Source: Alistipes sp.
GTDB lineage: Bacteria > Bacteroidota > Bacteroidia > Bacteroidales > Rikenellaceae
NCBI GenBank assembly: GCA_017937125.1
Contig: JAGBEH010000001.1
Span: 310,001 to 374,000 of the forward strand
Length of the DNA: 64,000 nt
Reading direction: 5' to 3'
Positions within the stretch are counted from its first letter, which is position 1. Each line of letters opens with the position of its first letter. Positions 44,818 to 54,239 of this stretch are shown here, piece by piece. A program made the position numbers and the translations under genes. A model generated the notes under the pieces. It saw only the letters and a list, made by a program, of their open reading frames with translations, had not been told where the DNA came from and searched no databases.

Positions 44818-45966
44818 TCAATACGCGTGCTCGTCCTTTTTTATTTCGTCGCTTGTCAGGGGCGTTCGCGTGAGTGCTCTCCACGCATACCAGATGTATG
44901 CTATGACGAACGGTATCAGGAGCGACACGATGCTCATCGCCGTAAGCGTGAAGCGGCTCGACGACGAGTTTGCGATGTTGAGCGACGACTGCATATCGCT
45001 GAGCGACGGGTAGTAGCAGGTGCGGTTCCAGCCTGCCGTCAGCAGCAGCGCGAGCACCGTCAGTACGGTTCCCGAGCCGCTCATCCATATCGCTTTGCGG
45101 CTGCCTTTCAATCCTCCTGCGACGATTCCGCAAATTACCATTACGATGCCGATAAGCATAACCGTTGTTACGACGGGCATTTCGAGCATATTGTGCAGAT
45201 ACTTGTACGGCTCGACCGCAATCGCCCCCGTTGCGGGATCGTATGCGTAGCCTGCGGCGAACATCAGACTTACGAGAAACGTAAGGAAGAATACGAGGAA
45301 CGGGACGGCTGCGCACAGGGAGCGTTTCCGCGAGCGCTCGCGGATTTCCGCGTCGTCGATGGTGTTGAGGAAATAATGCAGGCCGAGCAGGCGCGAAAGG
45401 AACAGTACGGCGAGCCCGAGTGCTATATTGCGATAGTCGAGCAGCGCTTCGAGCCCGTGCCAGCGGTTGCTCCACTGCGATATTGTCGTGTCGCCGCCGA
45501 GGTCGGATATGTTGAGGCGGTCTACGGTGAAGTTCGCACCCGTGAAAAGGGTGCCTACGGCCACGCCTAACAGCAGGGCGCCCGCAACGCCGTTTATCAT
45601 CAGGAACAGGTCGAACGTCTTTTCGCCTAAAAGGTTGTCGGGCTTGCGGCGGTATTCGTAGGCGACGGCCTGAATGACGAACACGAAGAGTATGAGCATC
45701 CATACGTAGAACGCGCCGCCGAAACTCGTGGAGTAGAAGAGCGGGAACGATGCGAAGAATGCGCCGCCGAACGTCACGAGCGTCGTGAAGGTGAACTCCC
45801 ATTTGCGTCCGAGCGTATTGACTATCATATTGCGCTGGTCGGGCGTACGGCCTATCGTGTAGAGCAGTCCCTGTCCTCCCTGTACGAACAGCAGGAAGAC
45901 GAGCAGCGCGCCCAACAGCGATATTATGAACCACCAGTAGTGTTGCAGAAAAATCATAGTATCCAT
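44818..45966 (-). CDS. cydB: Cytochrome bd ubiquinol oxidase subunit II
   Basis: A 382-aa membrane subunit with about nine helices (QHYWWFIISLLGALLVFLLFVQGGQ first, ending in a short cytoplasmic tail). It pairs with CydA, which lies 7 bases upstream, to reduce oxygen with menaquinol and scavenge trace oxygen. Bacteroides-type anaerobes use this enzyme in nanomolar oxygen. Confidence 0.95.
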   Translation of the reverse strand: MDTMIFLQHYWWFIISLLGALLVFLLFVQGGQGLLYTIGRTPDQRNMIVNTLGRKWEFTFTTLVTFGGAFFASFPLFYSTSFGGAFYVWMLILFVFVIQAVAYEYRRKPDNLLGEKTFDLFLMINGVAGALLLGVAVGTLFTGANFTVDRLNISDLGGDTTISQWSNRWHGLEALLDYRNIALGLAVLFLSRLLGLHYFLNTIDDAEIRERSRKRSLCAAVPFLVFFLTFLVSLMFAAGYAYDPATGAIAVEPYKYLHNMLEMPVVTTVMLIGIVMVICGIVAGGLKGSRKAIWMSGSGTVLTVLALLLTAGWNRTCYYPSLSDMQSSLNIANSSSSRFTLTAMSIVSLLIPFVIAYIWYAWRALTRTPLTSDEIKKDEHAY

Positions 45967-45973
45967 AGCTGTC

Positions 45974-47539
45974 TTATTTTTCTTTATCGGGCCCGAGGGC
46001 TATCTGTTTGAACATTATGCGCAACTCGGCTGCCAGCAGTATCGAGAAGAGCGCGAGGAAGAGGAAGAATGTGGTTATTACCGCTCCGCTGCCGATGCGG
46101 GAGGCGGCTATCGACGTGGGCATAAGGTCCTGAATAACCCACGGCTGGCGTCCGACTTCGGCTATGCACCAGCCTGCCTGTCCTGCCAGATAGGCGAGCG
46201 GCACCGAGAATATCGCTATCCACAGTATCCAGCGATAACGTTCGAGCCGGTCCTTGTACGAGAGCCACAGGAACACAGCGAACAGCAGTATGAAGAACGC
46301 TCCCAGCCCGACCATTATGCGGAACATATAGAATGTGAGCGGTACGTCGGGTACGATGTCGCTCGGCGAGTCGAGGTAGCCGTAGCCGAAATATGCGAAA
46401 TATTCGCGCAGGAACTCTTCGCCCTCGGGCGTCGAGGGGTCGAACTCGGCGGTTATCTCGTCTATCGCCGCCTGATCTCCGTTGCGTTTGGCATCGCGGT
46501 AGCGGGCGAGTTCTTCGACCGCCTTGCGCCCGCGCTCGATCTTCTCCTCCGCAGACATAATGCCGTAGGCGGGGTTGCCGTTCACCAGATCGTTTATGCC
46601 AGCCACGTAGGCTTCGGCATCGCGGTAACTCATTATCGAAAGCAACTTCGGAATGCCCAACTTGAAGTAGAAGGCGGCGTCGTTCGACGAACGTTCGCTT
46701 TCGGGACGCAGGATGCCGATTACGGTAAGTCCCGCACCCTCTTCACCGTCGTAGAGCCCCTCCATAGCGGCGAGCTTCATAGGCTGCACTTCGGCTATTA
46801 TCGCACCCGAGCGGTCGCCCGAGAATGCCGTCACGAGTGAAAATATCAGGCCGAATACAGACGCTATGGCGATGCTCTTTTTCGCCATCTTCTCTTCGCG
46901 CCCCTTGAGCAGGTACCACGCGCTGACGCCGATTACGAATACGGCGGCCAGCACGAACGACGAGGTGACGGTGTGGGTGAATTTGTTTACGGCTACTGGC
47001 GAGAACAGCACATCCCAAAACGAGGTCATCTCGTTGCGTACGGTTTCGAGGTTGAACGTGCAGCCGACGGGATATTGCATCCACGCATTGGCGACAAGTA
47101 TCCACAATGCCGACAGATTCGCTCCTATGGCCGTGAGCCACGTCGAAGCGAGGTGGAAGCCCTTGCTTACCTTGTTCCACCCGAAAAATACGACGGCGAC
47201 GAAAGTGGCCTCCAAAAAGAACGCCATAATGCCCTCGATCGCCAGCGGTGCGCCGAAGATGTCGCCGACGAAATGCGAATAGTTCGACCAGTTGGTTCCG
47301 AACTCGAATTCGAGTATCAGTCCCGTGGCTATGCCTATGGCGAAGTTGATGCCGAACAGGCGCAGCCAGAATTTGGTAGTCCGTTTCCAGAACTCGTCGC
47401 CCGTGCGGTAATATACGGTCTCCATTATCGCGCAGATGAAGCCCAGCCCGAGCGTGAGTGGAACGAACAGCCAGTGGTAGATGGCCGTCAGGGCGAATTG
47501 CGCCCGCGACCAATCGACGGTTTGCATAAAATCGTTCAT
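45974..47539 (-). CDS. cydA: Cytochrome bd ubiquinol oxidase subunit I
   Basis: A 521-aa heme-binding catalytic subunit. Expected heme ligands are the histidine in YHWLFVPLTLG and in KFTHTVTSSF and a later methionine. The motif GRQPW is present. The Q-loop (about 250-400) is long, with YRDAEAYVAGINDLVNG and acidic segments. The start follows the DUF4492 gene by 12 bases. Confidence 0.96.
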   Translation of the reverse strand: MNDFMQTVDWSRAQFALTAIYHWLFVPLTLGLGFICAIMETVYYRTGDEFWKRTTKFWLRLFGINFAIGIATGLILEFEFGTNWSNYSHFVGDIFGAPLAIEGIMAFFLEATFVAVVFFGWNKVSKGFHLASTWLTAIGANLSALWILVANAWMQYPVGCTFNLETVRNEMTSFWDVLFSPVAVNKFTHTVTSSFVLAAVFVIGVSAWYLLKGREEKMAKKSIAIASVFGLIFSLVTAFSGDRSGAIIAEVQPMKLAAMEGLYDGEEGAGLTVIGILRPESERSSNDAAFYFKLGIPKLLSIMSYRDAEAYVAGINDLVNGNPAYGIMSAEEKIERGRKAVEELARYRDAKRNGDQAAIDEITAEFDPSTPEGEEFLREYFAYFGYGYLDSPSDIVPDVPLTFYMFRIMVGLGAFFILLFAVFLWLSYKDRLERYRWILWIAIFSVPLAYLAGQAGWCIAEVGRQPWVIQDLMPTSIAASRIGSGAVITTFFLFLALFSILLAAELRIMFKQIALGPDKEK

Positions 47540-47551
47540 ATCGTTTGCAGT

Positions 47552-47761
47552 TTAAGGTTTTTCGGTGAGGTTTTCTATTATGAAGTCGGCACGTTCGGCG
47601 TCGGATTTGCCGCCGAGAGGGTCGGGAAAGAAGAACAGCCGCAGTATGGCGAACATAATGAACAGCTTGATAAGGATTATCGCCCACAGGGTGCGCCCCA
47701 AGCGCATCTGTCGAAATCCGTCGATGTAAAATCCGGCTATGGCGACCAGCTTGTCTTTCAT
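47552..47761 (-). CDS. DUF4492 small membrane protein of the cyd operon
   Basis: A 69-aa protein with one hydrophobic segment (IILIKLFIMFAILRLFFFP), KDKLVAIAGFYIDGFRQMRLG at the start and a charged C-terminus. This family regularly lies directly before cydA in Bacteroidetes, so a role in assembly or stability of cytochrome bd is inferred, comparable in position to CydX-like subunits. Confidence 0.85.
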   Translation of the reverse strand: MKDKLVAIAGFYIDGFRQMRLGRTLWAIILIKLFIMFAILRLFFFPDPLGGKSDAERADFIIENLTEKP

Positions 47762-47783
47762 ATCTTTCTGTCGTGTATCATAT

Positions 47784-47814
47784 CAAAATTACAAATAAAA
47801 ATCGATTTGTCAAA
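47784..47814 (-). promoter_or_regulatory. Promoter of the cytochrome bd operon
   Basis: Minus strand TTTG (complement of 47811-47814), 19 bp, TAATTTTG (complement of 47784-47791), then the DUF4492 ATG about 23 bases later. Confidence 0.8.
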
Positions 47815-47849
47815 CTCTTTCTCTTCTCTGTCGTGAAAAATGGTTAAAT

Positions 47850-49352
47850 TTGTCGCTCAAGGTTAATGAGAACATTCTAAACTCCGTAAAATTGAAAAGA
47901 AAGAGAGAATTCCGCCGTCCTTCGGCGCTGCTCTCCGCCGTTCCGCTTGCGGTTCTGGTGGGGCTGCTGGCGCTCGTCATACGCTGTTTCGGCGCCGATG
48001 CCATTTCGGGCGGCAGTCAGGTCGCGCTGTTGTCCGCGGCCTCGGTCTGCGTGATAATAGCCGTATTTTTCTGCGGCTGCGACTGGAGACGGCTCGAGGA
48101 CGCCATACTCGACAACATACACACCTCGGCGTCGAGCATCGTCATCCTGCTGCTCATAGGCGCCATCGCGGGCACGTGGATGGTCAGCGGCGTAGTTCCC
48201 ACAATGATATGCTACGGTCTCAAGGTGCTGCATCCTTCGGTCTTCCTTGTGGCTACGTGTGCCATATGCGCTATGGTGTCGATAATCACGGGCAGCTCGT
48301 GGACCACCATTGCGACTATCGGCGTAGCGCTTATGGGCATCGGACGTGCGCAGGGGTTCTGCGACGGCTGGATTGCGGGCGCCATAATTTCGGGAGCGTA
48401 TTTCGGCGATAAGGTATCGATGCTGTCGGATACCACCGTGCTGGCGTCGTCTACGGTCAAGGTGCCTATTTTCACGCATATAAGGTATATGATGTACACC
48501 ACCGTGCCGTCGTTCGTCATCGCTCTGACCGTGTTCGCCGTCGCGGGGTTCGTGTACTCTCCCTCCGAAGTGCAGATAGCCGAGGTGACGGATGCCCTCC
48601 GTTCGACATTCCGTATAAACGGCTGGCTGATGCTCATACCGTTGCTTACGGGTATCCTTATCGTCCGCAAATTGCCCGCACTCGTGACGCTGTTCGTTTC
48701 GTGCGTTATGGCCTGCATAGCACTCGTCGTGTTCCAGCCGCATATCCTTGCCGAAATAGCGGGTGCGGAACACCTCGATTTCATCTCGGGGTTCAAGGGC
48801 GTTATGATGAGCTGCTACGGCCCGACGGCTGTCGATACGGGCAGCCCCGAACTCGACGGGCTGGTCTCTACGCGCGGTATGGCAGGTATGCTCAACACGA
48901 TATGGCTCGTGGTCTGCGCTATGTGCTTCGGCGGCGTGATGACTGGCAGCGGGATGCTCGCGTCCATTACCGATATTTTCCTGCGCTGTGTCCGCAGGGT
49001 CGGCTCCGTGGTCGCTTCGACCGTCGGTGCGGGCATATTCTTCAATGTGTGTACGGCCGATCAGTACATATCCATAATCCTTACGGGCAACCTTTTCCGC
49101 GACCTGTACCGCAAGAACGGGCTCGAAGCGCGGCTGTTGAGCCGATCCGTCGAGGATTCGGCGACCGTTTGCTCGGTGCTTATTCCGTGGAACTCGTGCG
49201 GGATGACACAGGCCACCGTGCTGGGTGTATCTACATTCACGTATCTTCCTTACTGCATCTTCAACCTCGTCAGCCCGCTGATGTCGGTCGCAGTCTCGGC
49301 GGTAGGCTATAAGATAGTGCGCACCGTCTGTCCGAGTACGGCTCAACAGTAG
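47850..49352 (+). CDS. Na+/H+ antiporter NhaC family
   Basis: A 500-aa inner-membrane protein with about 11-12 helices. Characteristic segments are LIGAIAGTWMVSGVVPTMI, ITGSSWTTIATIGVALMGIG, GAIISGAYFGDKVSMLSDTT and CSVLIPWNSCGMTQATVLGV. It likely exchanges sodium for protons, as NhaC proteins do; some homologues carry malate/lactate or cations. The start is unsure: no ATG exists nearby. A TAAATTTG box at 47845-47852 would make TTG 47892 (LKRKREFRRPS) the better start. Confidence 0.85.
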   Translation: MSLKVNENILNSVKLKRKREFRRPSALLSAVPLAVLVGLLALVIRCFGADAISGGSQVALLSAASVCVIIAVFFCGCDWRRLEDAILDNIHTSASSIVILLLIGAIAGTWMVSGVVPTMICYGLKVLHPSVFLVATCAICAMVSIITGSSWTTIATIGVALMGIGRAQGFCDGWIAGAIISGAYFGDKVSMLSDTTVLASSTVKVPIFTHIRYMMYTTVPSFVIALTVFAVAGFVYSPSEVQIAEVTDALRSTFRINGWLMLIPLLTGILIVRKLPALVTLFVSCVMACIALVVFQPHILAEIAGAEHLDFISGFKGVMMSCYGPTAVDTGSPELDGLVSTRGMAGMLNTIWLVVCAMCFGGVMTGSGMLASITDIFLRCVRRVGSVVASTVGAGIFFNVCTADQYISIILTGNLFRDLYRKNGLEARLLSRSVEDSATVCSVLIPWNSCGMTQATVLGVSTFTYLPYCIFNLVSPLMSVAVSAVGYKIVRTVCPSTAQQ

Positions 49353-50476
49353 ATCTTTATGTCATCGGCCGTGATGCCGTCGCCGCTGAGGACTATCAGC
49401 CGCTCTATTACGTTGCGCAGTTCGCGTATGTTGCCGCTCCACCGCATACGCTTCAGCTCCTCGACCGCTTCGGGCGATATGCTTTTCGGCGCAATGCCGT
49501 ACTCGGCGCATATGTGCGTTATGAAATAGTCCGTCAGCAGCGGAATATCGTCGGCGCGTTCGCGCAACGGCGGGACCTTGATTACGATGACCCCTATTCG
49601 GTGATAAAGGTCCTCGCGGAAATTGCCTTTGGCTATCTCGTCGCGCAGGTTCTTGTTCGTCGCCGCAACTATGCGCACATCCACGTCTATGTCCTTGTCG
49701 CTGCCTACGCGGCTTATCTTGTTCTCTTGCAGTGCACGCAGCACCTTCGCCTGTGCCGACAGCGACATATCGCCTATCTCGTCCATAAAGAGCGTGCCGC
49801 CGTTCGCCTGCTCGAATTTGCCCTTGCGCTGCTTTATCGCCGAGGTGAATGCCCCGCGTTCGTGCCCGAAAAGCTCGCTTTCGATAAGTTCCGACGGTAT
49901 GGCCGCACAGTTCACCTCGACGAACGGCGCCGCGCTGCGCCTGCTCTTTTCGTGGAGCCAGCGCGCCACGAGTTCCTTGCCCGTGCCGTTCTCGCCCGTT
50001 ATCAGAACGCGGGCTTCGGAGCGTGCGACCTTGTCTATAAGCGTGCGCACGTGCGTAATGGCGTCCGATTCGCCGATTATCGGCTCGGCGGCCGTCGGGG
50101 CGTGACGGCGGGCGCGGGGTTGCGGGCGTGCTGTCGCGGCATCGTTATTGTCGGCCGCATCAACTGCCCGGCGGAGAGCCTTGAGCAGACGGTTCATATC
50201 GATGGGCTTTGTCAGAAAATCCTCGGCTCCGCTTTTCAACGCTTCGATGGCCGAGTCGAGGTCGTTTTCGGCCGACAGCACTATGAACGGTACGCCCGCA
50301 TCGGGAACCTTGCAACTGCTGTCGGAGATGATGGCGTCGAACGGTATTTTCTCGCACATCTGCGATGCCAGAGCGTCGTCTTCGGCCGCTTCGGTCGAGA
50401 AGCCCTCGAATTCGAGACGTTCGCGCAGCGTATTTCGCATACTTTTTGATCGGTCTAAAATTAAAACCTTCGGCAT
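49343..50476 (-). CDS. Sigma-54 activator with receiver domain, no Fis domain
   Basis: A 377-aa NtrC-like protein. Residues 1-115 form a response-regulator receiver (KVLILDRSK, IISD aspartate, DLDSAIEALKSGAEDFLTKPI). Residues 150-370 form the AAA+ domain with GENGTGKELVA, the sigma-54 contact loop GAFTSA, FMDEIGDMS and the R-finger region FREDLYHR. It ends at IKIYC right after the AAA+ lid, so the usual helix-turn-helix is absent. It may activate from solution or with a partner DNA-binding protein. It overlaps the NhaC 3' end by 10 bases. Start at ATG 50476. Confidence 0.88.
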   Translation of the reverse strand: MPKVLILDRSKSMRNTLRERLEFEGFSTEAAEDDALASQMCEKIPFDAIISDSSCKVPDAGVPFIVLSAENDLDSAIEALKSGAEDFLTKPIDMNRLLKALRRAVDAADNNDAATARPQPRARRHAPTAAEPIIGESDAITHVRTLIDKVARSEARVLITGENGTGKELVARWLHEKSRRSAAPFVEVNCAAIPSELIESELFGHERGAFTSAIKQRKGKFEQANGGTLFMDEIGDMSLSAQAKVLRALQENKISRVGSDKDIDVDVRIVAATNKNLRDEIAKGNFREDLYHRIGVIVIKVPPLRERADDIPLLTDYFITHICAEYGIAPKSISPEAVEELKRMRWSGNIRELRNVIERLIVLSGDGITADDIKIYC

Positions 50477-50478
50477 AG

Positions 50479-50519
50479 TTGTATTTGATAAAAAATTGTA
50501 TACTTTTGCATCAAAGTTA
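50479..50519. promoter_or_regulatory. Divergent promoters (sigma-54 regulator and DUF4290 genes)
   Basis: Plus strand: TTG at 50479-50481, 19 bp, TACTTTTG at 50501-50508. Minus strand: TAACTTTG complementary to 50512-50519. A plus-strand leader of about 170 bases precedes the DUF4290 ATG; a TATCTTTT near 50644 is a second weak candidate there. Confidence 0.65.
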
Positions 50520-50685
50520 GCAACTTTACCCGACCGCACCATCAGACCCTATGCGGTGCGCAAACAGGGTTCAGGCAGCTTTGAACGATCCGTAAATGTC
50601 TATTGCGCGCGCCTTTTCGGCAACGGTTTTACCCCGAATGCGGTATCTTTTACCGAAAGATCTGCGCTTACCGACTTTAACGCAT

Positions 50686-51390
50686 ATGAGAAAAAATTAT
50701 AATTACACACGACGCAAGTTGTATCTGCCCGAGTACGGACGCCATATTCAGGAGATGGTCGATTCGCTGCTCGAAATCGAAGACCGCCGCGAACGTACGC
50801 GGCAGGCCAAAGCCGTAATCGCCGTTATGGGCAACCTCAATCCGCTGCTGCGGGATACGTCCGATTTCACGCATAAATTGTGGGACCACCTTATAATAAT
50901 GTCTGATTTCAAGCTCGATGTGGATTCCCCCTATCCGCTGCCGTCGCGTCAGGATCTGACCGTTACGCCGCAGCGTATGAGGTATCCCCAAAGCTATATC
51001 TCGCACAAGCATTACGGCAAGTATGTCGGCCGTATGTTGCGCAAGCTGGCCGAAGGCGGCAACCCCGAATCGGTAGCGCGTTCGGTCGATAACATCGCTC
51101 GGTATATGCGTACCAAAAGCTACGAATACAATCAGGAGCACCCCAACAACGAGGTAATCATAAAAGATATACGCAAGATGTCCGGAGACGGCATAATTCT
51201 GGACGAAATTGCCCTGAACAATCTCCGAAGCGACTATAAACAGCACTTTTCGGCACGTCCCCAGAACGGCAAGCAGAACAAGAAAAACGGAATGAAGGCC
51301 CCTCAGAAGAACGGCAAGGGTATGGCTCCCCGCCAGCCTTACGGAGGACGCATTCAGAAAAACGGGGCCAAACACAATTCGGCCAAGTAA
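50686..51390 (+). CDS. DUF4290 family protein
   Basis: A 234-aa soluble protein beginning MRKNYNYTRRKLYLPEYGRHIQEMVDSLL, the DUF4290 pattern found in Bacteroidales. Residues 1-175 are helical and conserved-looking. The tail of about 60 residues is basic and rich in lysine, asparagine and glutamine, likely disordered and suited to RNA or ribosome binding (inference). The ATG at 50686 is chosen over upstream in-frame starts that would add an unrelated, low-conservation extension. Function unknown. Confidence 0.85.
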   Translation: MRKNYNYTRRKLYLPEYGRHIQEMVDSLLEIEDRRERTRQAKAVIAVMGNLNPLLRDTSDFTHKLWDHLIIMSDFKLDVDSPYPLPSRQDLTVTPQRMRYPQSYISHKHYGKYVGRMLRKLAEGGNPESVARSVDNIARYMRTKSYEYNQEHPNNEVIIKDIRKMSGDGIILDEIALNNLRSDYKQHFSARPQNGKQNKKNGMKAPQKNGKGMAPRQPYGGRIQKNGAKHNSAK

Positions 51391-51422
51391 TTTGACGTTT
51401 TGATCGGGATTGCTTATATTTG
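51391..51422 (+). promoter_or_regulatory. Promoter of the thioredoxin-like lipoprotein operon
   Basis: TTTG at 51391-51394, 20 bp, TATATTTG at 51415-51422, ATG at 51440. Confidence 0.8.
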
Positions 51423-51439
51423 TGAATTAAAAGAGTGTT

Positions 51440-52576
51440 ATGAAGAAAATCCTGACTGCGGCTGCCGTTGCGGCCGTGTTTATGATATGCGGTTGCAAAT
51501 CCTCTACCGTGAAGATCTCGGGGCGGCTGCTGGGCCTGAATGCCAAGAGCGTCTATCTGGAGCAGGTCTCCTCGGGCGGCGAAAAACTTATCGATTCGGT
51601 GGCGCTCGGCGAGGACGGGACATATGCTTTCCGTCTGAACGACGTATCTTCCACGCCGTCGCTCTACAACATAGTCTATAACGGCGAGCGTATCCCTCTG
51701 CTGCTGGTAGGCGGCGAGAGGGTAACGGTCAATTCCGTCGGCAGCCTGCTGCGCAACTACACGGTGCAGGGCAGCGGCGAGTCGGAGCTGTTGCGCCGAT
51801 TCAACAAGGCGTATGTCGAGGGCCTGGAGCGTATGAACATAATTCTCGAACGGTTTTCGGGCAATTCGCTCTCGTCCGCGGAGCGCGATGCCCTTATGAA
51901 GGAGTACACGAACGAGTATCGTAAGGCCAAACGCGAGCAGTTGAAATTCATAGTCGAGAACAAGGACAAGATAGCGGCCATTTATGCCCTTTACCAGCGT
52001 TTCCCCGGCGAAAAGTTCCTGTTCAGCAACGACGGCGACATTATCTATTACCGCACGGTGGCCGATGCCGTCGAGCAGAGCTGCCCCGACTCTCCGTTCC
52101 TGCCGACGCTGCGTACCGAAATAGCCCGTATGGATGCGCGCATAACGCTGATGTCGCAGATCGCCGAGGCGAACTATCCCGATATATCTCTGCCCGATAT
52201 GTACGGCAAAGAGGTTCGGCTCTCGTCGTTGGGCGGCAAGGTTATACTGTTGTGGTTTTGGTCGGCGGCGACGGGCAATTCGAACGCCTTGAACGCCGAA
52301 CTGAAACATACGTACGGGAAATATGCCGACAAGGGTTTCGAGATATATCAGGTGAGTGTCGATACGTCGAAAGCGCTGTGGATAAATGCCGTGCAGGAAC
52401 AGCGGCTCGACTGGATTTCGGTGTGCGACCTCCGCGGCGAACGCTCCCCGTTTCTGGGGACGTACAACGTAGGCAAGCTGCCGGCGAACTTCCTGATAGA
52501 CACGAACGGCTCCATCGTCGGCAAGGACCTTTACGGCAAGGAGCTCGACGACAAACTCGCCGAACTGCTGCACTGA
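51440..52576 (+). CDS. DUF4369/thioredoxin-like lipoprotein lacking CxxC
   Basis: A 378-aa protein with a lipoprotein signal (VFMICGC). An N-terminal DUF4369-like domain (about 22-120) is followed by a helical region and a TlpA/AhpC-type thioredoxin fold (240-378): YPDISLPDMYGKEVRLSSLGGKVILLWFWSAA. The active-site segment reads FWSAATGNSNA where redox-active homologues have WCxxC, so the disulfide chemistry is lost. A scaffold, binding or regulatory role is likely (inference). It is followed by lpxH, thyA and folA. Confidence 0.88.
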   Translation: MKKILTAAAVAAVFMICGCKSSTVKISGRLLGLNAKSVYLEQVSSGGEKLIDSVALGEDGTYAFRLNDVSSTPSLYNIVYNGERIPLLLVGGERVTVNSVGSLLRNYTVQGSGESELLRRFNKAYVEGLERMNIILERFSGNSLSSAERDALMKEYTNEYRKAKREQLKFIVENKDKIAAIYALYQRFPGEKFLFSNDGDIIYYRTVADAVEQSCPDSPFLPTLRTEIARMDARITLMSQIAEANYPDISLPDMYGKEVRLSSLGGKVILLWFWSAATGNSNALNAELKHTYGKYADKGFEIYQVSVDTSKALWINAVQEQRLDWISVCDLRGERSPFLGTYNVGKLPANFLIDTNGSIVGKDLYGKELDDKLAELLH

Positions 52577-52580
52577 AAAA

Positions 52581-53318
52581 ATGTACTATTTCGCTTCGGA
52601 CATACATTTGGGTGCGGGCGACGAGGCCACGGCACGTCGCATCGAGGCTCGTTTTACGGCGTGGCTCGACGAAGTGTCGCGGGATGCGAAGGCCGTTTTC
52701 ATCGTCGGCGACCTGTTCGATTTCTGGTTCGAATACGGCAGGGTGGTACCCAAAGGGTTCGTGCGTACACTCGGGAAATTGGCCGATATGACCTCGCACG
52801 GCATCCGCGTGGTGTTCCTTACGGGCAACCACGATATGTGGGTCGGCGATTATCTCGAAAAGGAGTGCGGCGTAGAGGTGCATACGCGCCCGATGTTCGT
52901 CGAACTGGGTGGCAAACGGCTTTTCGTCGCTCACGGCGACAATATGAAGATAGAGGGGCAGCCGTTGCTGAAATTTATGAATACGGTATTCCGTTCGAAG
53001 ACGCTGCGTTTCCTCTTTTCGTGGCTGGTGCATCCCGATCTTGCGGTGCGGTTCGGCCGCTGGTGGAGCGGCAAATCGCGTAAGGCCCACGGCGCGGAGA
53101 TCGACCGCTCGGTACTGAAACCGCTGGCGGAGTATGCGGGCGAATTGGGGAACGTGCACGACCTCGAATGCTGCATATTCGGACATATGCATTTGGCAGC
53201 CGATATCGTTACCGAGCATATGCGCGTGCTGTTTCTGGGCGAATGGGAGACGGCTCCCGCTTACGCGGAGATGACCGACGAGGGCGAGCTTACACTTAAA
53301 TATCTGAAAACCGAATGA
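52581..53318 (+). CDS. lpxH: UDP-2,3-diacylglucosamine diphosphatase LpxH
   Basis: A 245-aa calcineurin-like phosphoesterase that removes UMP to make lipid X in lipid A biosynthesis. Metal-site motifs SDIHLG, GDLFDFW, TGNHDMW and AHGDN, and the late GHMHLA, are all present. The start is 4 bases after the previous stop; the stop overlaps the thyA start (ATGA). Confidence 0.93.
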   Translation: MYYFASDIHLGAGDEATARRIEARFTAWLDEVSRDAKAVFIVGDLFDFWFEYGRVVPKGFVRTLGKLADMTSHGIRVVFLTGNHDMWVGDYLEKECGVEVHTRPMFVELGGKRLFVAHGDNMKIEGQPLLKFMNTVFRSKTLRFLFSWLVHPDLAVRFGRWWSGKSRKAHGAEIDRSVLKPLAEYAGELGNVHDLECCIFGHMHLAADIVTEHMRVLFLGEWETAPAYAEMTDEGELTLKYLKTE

Positions 53319-54208
53319 AACAATATCTCGATCTGCTCCGCAAAATCAAGGAGGAGGGCGTAGTCAAGGGCGACCGGACGGGTACGGGTACCAAAAGCGT
53401 GTTCGGATACCAGATGCGCTTCGACCTGCGCGACGGATTTCCGCTGCTGACCACGAAAAAGGTCTTTGTAAAGGGCATTATCCACGAACTGCTGTGGTTC
53501 CTGTCGGGCGATACGAATATAAAATATCTCGTCGATAACGGCGTGCATATATGGGATAACGACGCATACCGCTACTATAACGAGCTGTGCGTCCGCTATG
53601 GCATATTGCCCGTCGAGCGCGATACGTTCCTCGCGTCGGCAGGCGTCGAGTCGCCGATAGACGGTTACCGCTTCGGCGACCTGAATCACGTTTACGGCTA
53701 TCAGTGGCGTTCGTGGCCTGCGTCCGACGGCGGTGTCATCGACCAGATCGCCGAAGTCGTCGATACTATCCGCAAAAATCCCGACTCGCGGCGTATGATA
53801 GTGTCGGCGTGGAATGTCGCCGAGATAGGCGATATGGCCCTGCCGCCCTGCCACGTGCTGTTCCAGTTCTACGTGGCCGACGGACGGCTGTCGTGCCAGC
53901 TCTACCAGCGCAGCGCCGATACGTTTCTGGGCGTGCCGTTCAATATCGCATCGTATGCCCTGCTGACGATGATGATTGCGCAGGTGTGCGGACTGGAGGC
54001 GGGCGAGTTTATCCATACTTTGGGCGATACGCATCTGTATCTCAATCATCTGGAGCAGGCGGACGAGCAGTTGTCGCGCACGCCGAGACCTTTGCCGACG
54101 ATGCGGATGAATCCCGACGTGAAATCCGTTTTCGAATTCCGTTTCGAGGATTTCACGCTCGAAGGTTACGATCCGTATCCCGCAATCAAGGCTCCGATGT
54201 CATTCTGA
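53315..54208 (+). CDS. thyA: Thymidylate synthase
   Basis: A 297-aa enzyme that methylates dUMP to dTMP using methylene-tetrahydrofolate. Catalytic cysteine PPCHVLFQF, dUMP site [17 protein letters not shown] and the C-terminal substrate loop are present. Length is slightly above the E. coli enzyme, with the 120-150 insertion seen in several families. Paired with folA downstream, as the by-product dihydrofolate must be reduced. Confidence 0.97.
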   Translation: MKQYLDLLRKIKEEGVVKGDRTGTGTKSVFGYQMRFDLRDGFPLLTTKKVFVKGIIHELLWFLSGDTNIKYLVDNGVHIWDNDAYRYYNELCVRYGILPVERDTFLASAGVESPIDGYRFGDLNHVYGYQWRSWPASDGGVIDQIAEVVDTIRKNPDSRRMIVSAWNVAEIGDMALPPCHVLFQFYVADGRLSCQLYQRSADTFLGVPFNIASYALLTMMIAQVCGLEAGEFIHTLGDTHLYLNHLEQADEQLSRTPRPLPTMRMNPDVKSVFEFRFEDFTLEGYDPYPAIKAPMSF

Positions 54209-54239
54209 AATCCGAGACCGTTTCGAAGGAGGAAAAATT

